Shown here piece by piece: positions 5,877 to 5,929 of a stretch of 5,929 nucleotides of DNA. Positions within the stretch are counted from its first letter, which is position 1, and every line of letters starts with the position of its first letter. The translations under genes and the position numbers were made by a program. Source of the DNA: Lachnospiraceae bacterium. Its GTDB lineage: Bacteria; Bacillota_A; Clostridia; Lachnospirales; Lachnospiraceae. Under the pieces are notes generated by a model that saw only the letters and a list, made by a program, of their open reading frames with translations, was not told the origin of the DNA and did no database searches. The stretch is from positions 1-5,929 of the forward strand of contig JAFXWR010000150.1 of NCBI GenBank assembly GCA_017542725.1. Direction: 5' to 3'.

Positions 5877-5929
5877 TCTGCTATATTTTTGGAAGTTCTA
5901 AATGAGGCTTCTCTTGCTCCAACAGTTAT

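Noticed and set aside
1..5929. Search for CRISPR arrays, tRNA/rRNA genes, riboswitches, insertion sequences or a defence system
   Set aside because: Coding sequence fills nearly the whole window, the only gap over 10 bases is 62 bases long, and no regular spaced repeats, transposase motifs or structured RNA signatures were seen.

Overview
The window is AT-rich DNA (roughly 30% GC by eye) with six genes, all on the minus strand and packed with almost no space between them. The protein signatures point to a low-GC Gram-positive bacterium of the Clostridia. These include a Gram-positive SepF, a lipoprotein D,D-carboxypeptidase with a lipobox, and a PBP2 tail of a type I associate with Lachnospiraceae. 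The family-level placement is an inference. No plasmid, phage, transposon, CRISPR or RNA-gene signal was seen.

In the direction of transcription (from high to low coordinates), the first four genes are the C-terminal part of a class B penicillin-binding protein 2 (5286-5876, with the homologous frame open to 5897), a SEDS glycosyltransferase of the RodA/FtsW family (4162-5286), a lipid-anchored D-Ala-D-Ala carboxypeptidase (3185-4162) and a single-pass HlyD-like envelope protein (1803-3185). Each of the three junctions between them is the same one-base stop/start overlap, TAATG, and none of the downstream starts has a clear Shine-Dalgarno sequence. These four genes therefore look like one translationally coupled unit for wall synthesis: the SEDS protein polymerises glycan, PBP2 crosslinks it and the carboxypeptidase trims the stem peptides.

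A 62-base gap (1741-1802) follows. It holds a good extended -10 promoter and a strong ribosome binding site in front of sepF (994-1740), which encodes an FtsZ-ring membrane anchor. This SepF carries an unusual C-terminal tail of about 80 residues rich in Gln, Asn, Gly and Phe. aroB (3-dehydroquinate synthase, shikimate pathway) follows 9 bases later, with its ribosome binding site overlapping the sepF stop codon. It runs off the left edge of the window after 328 codons.

This is mostly a housekeeping cell-wall and division cluster, not an obvious new system. The points most worth a second look are the prion-like, FG-rich SepF tail, the three identical TAATG couplings without Shine-Dalgarno sequences, and the broken reading frame of PBP2 in the last 30 or so bases of the window.
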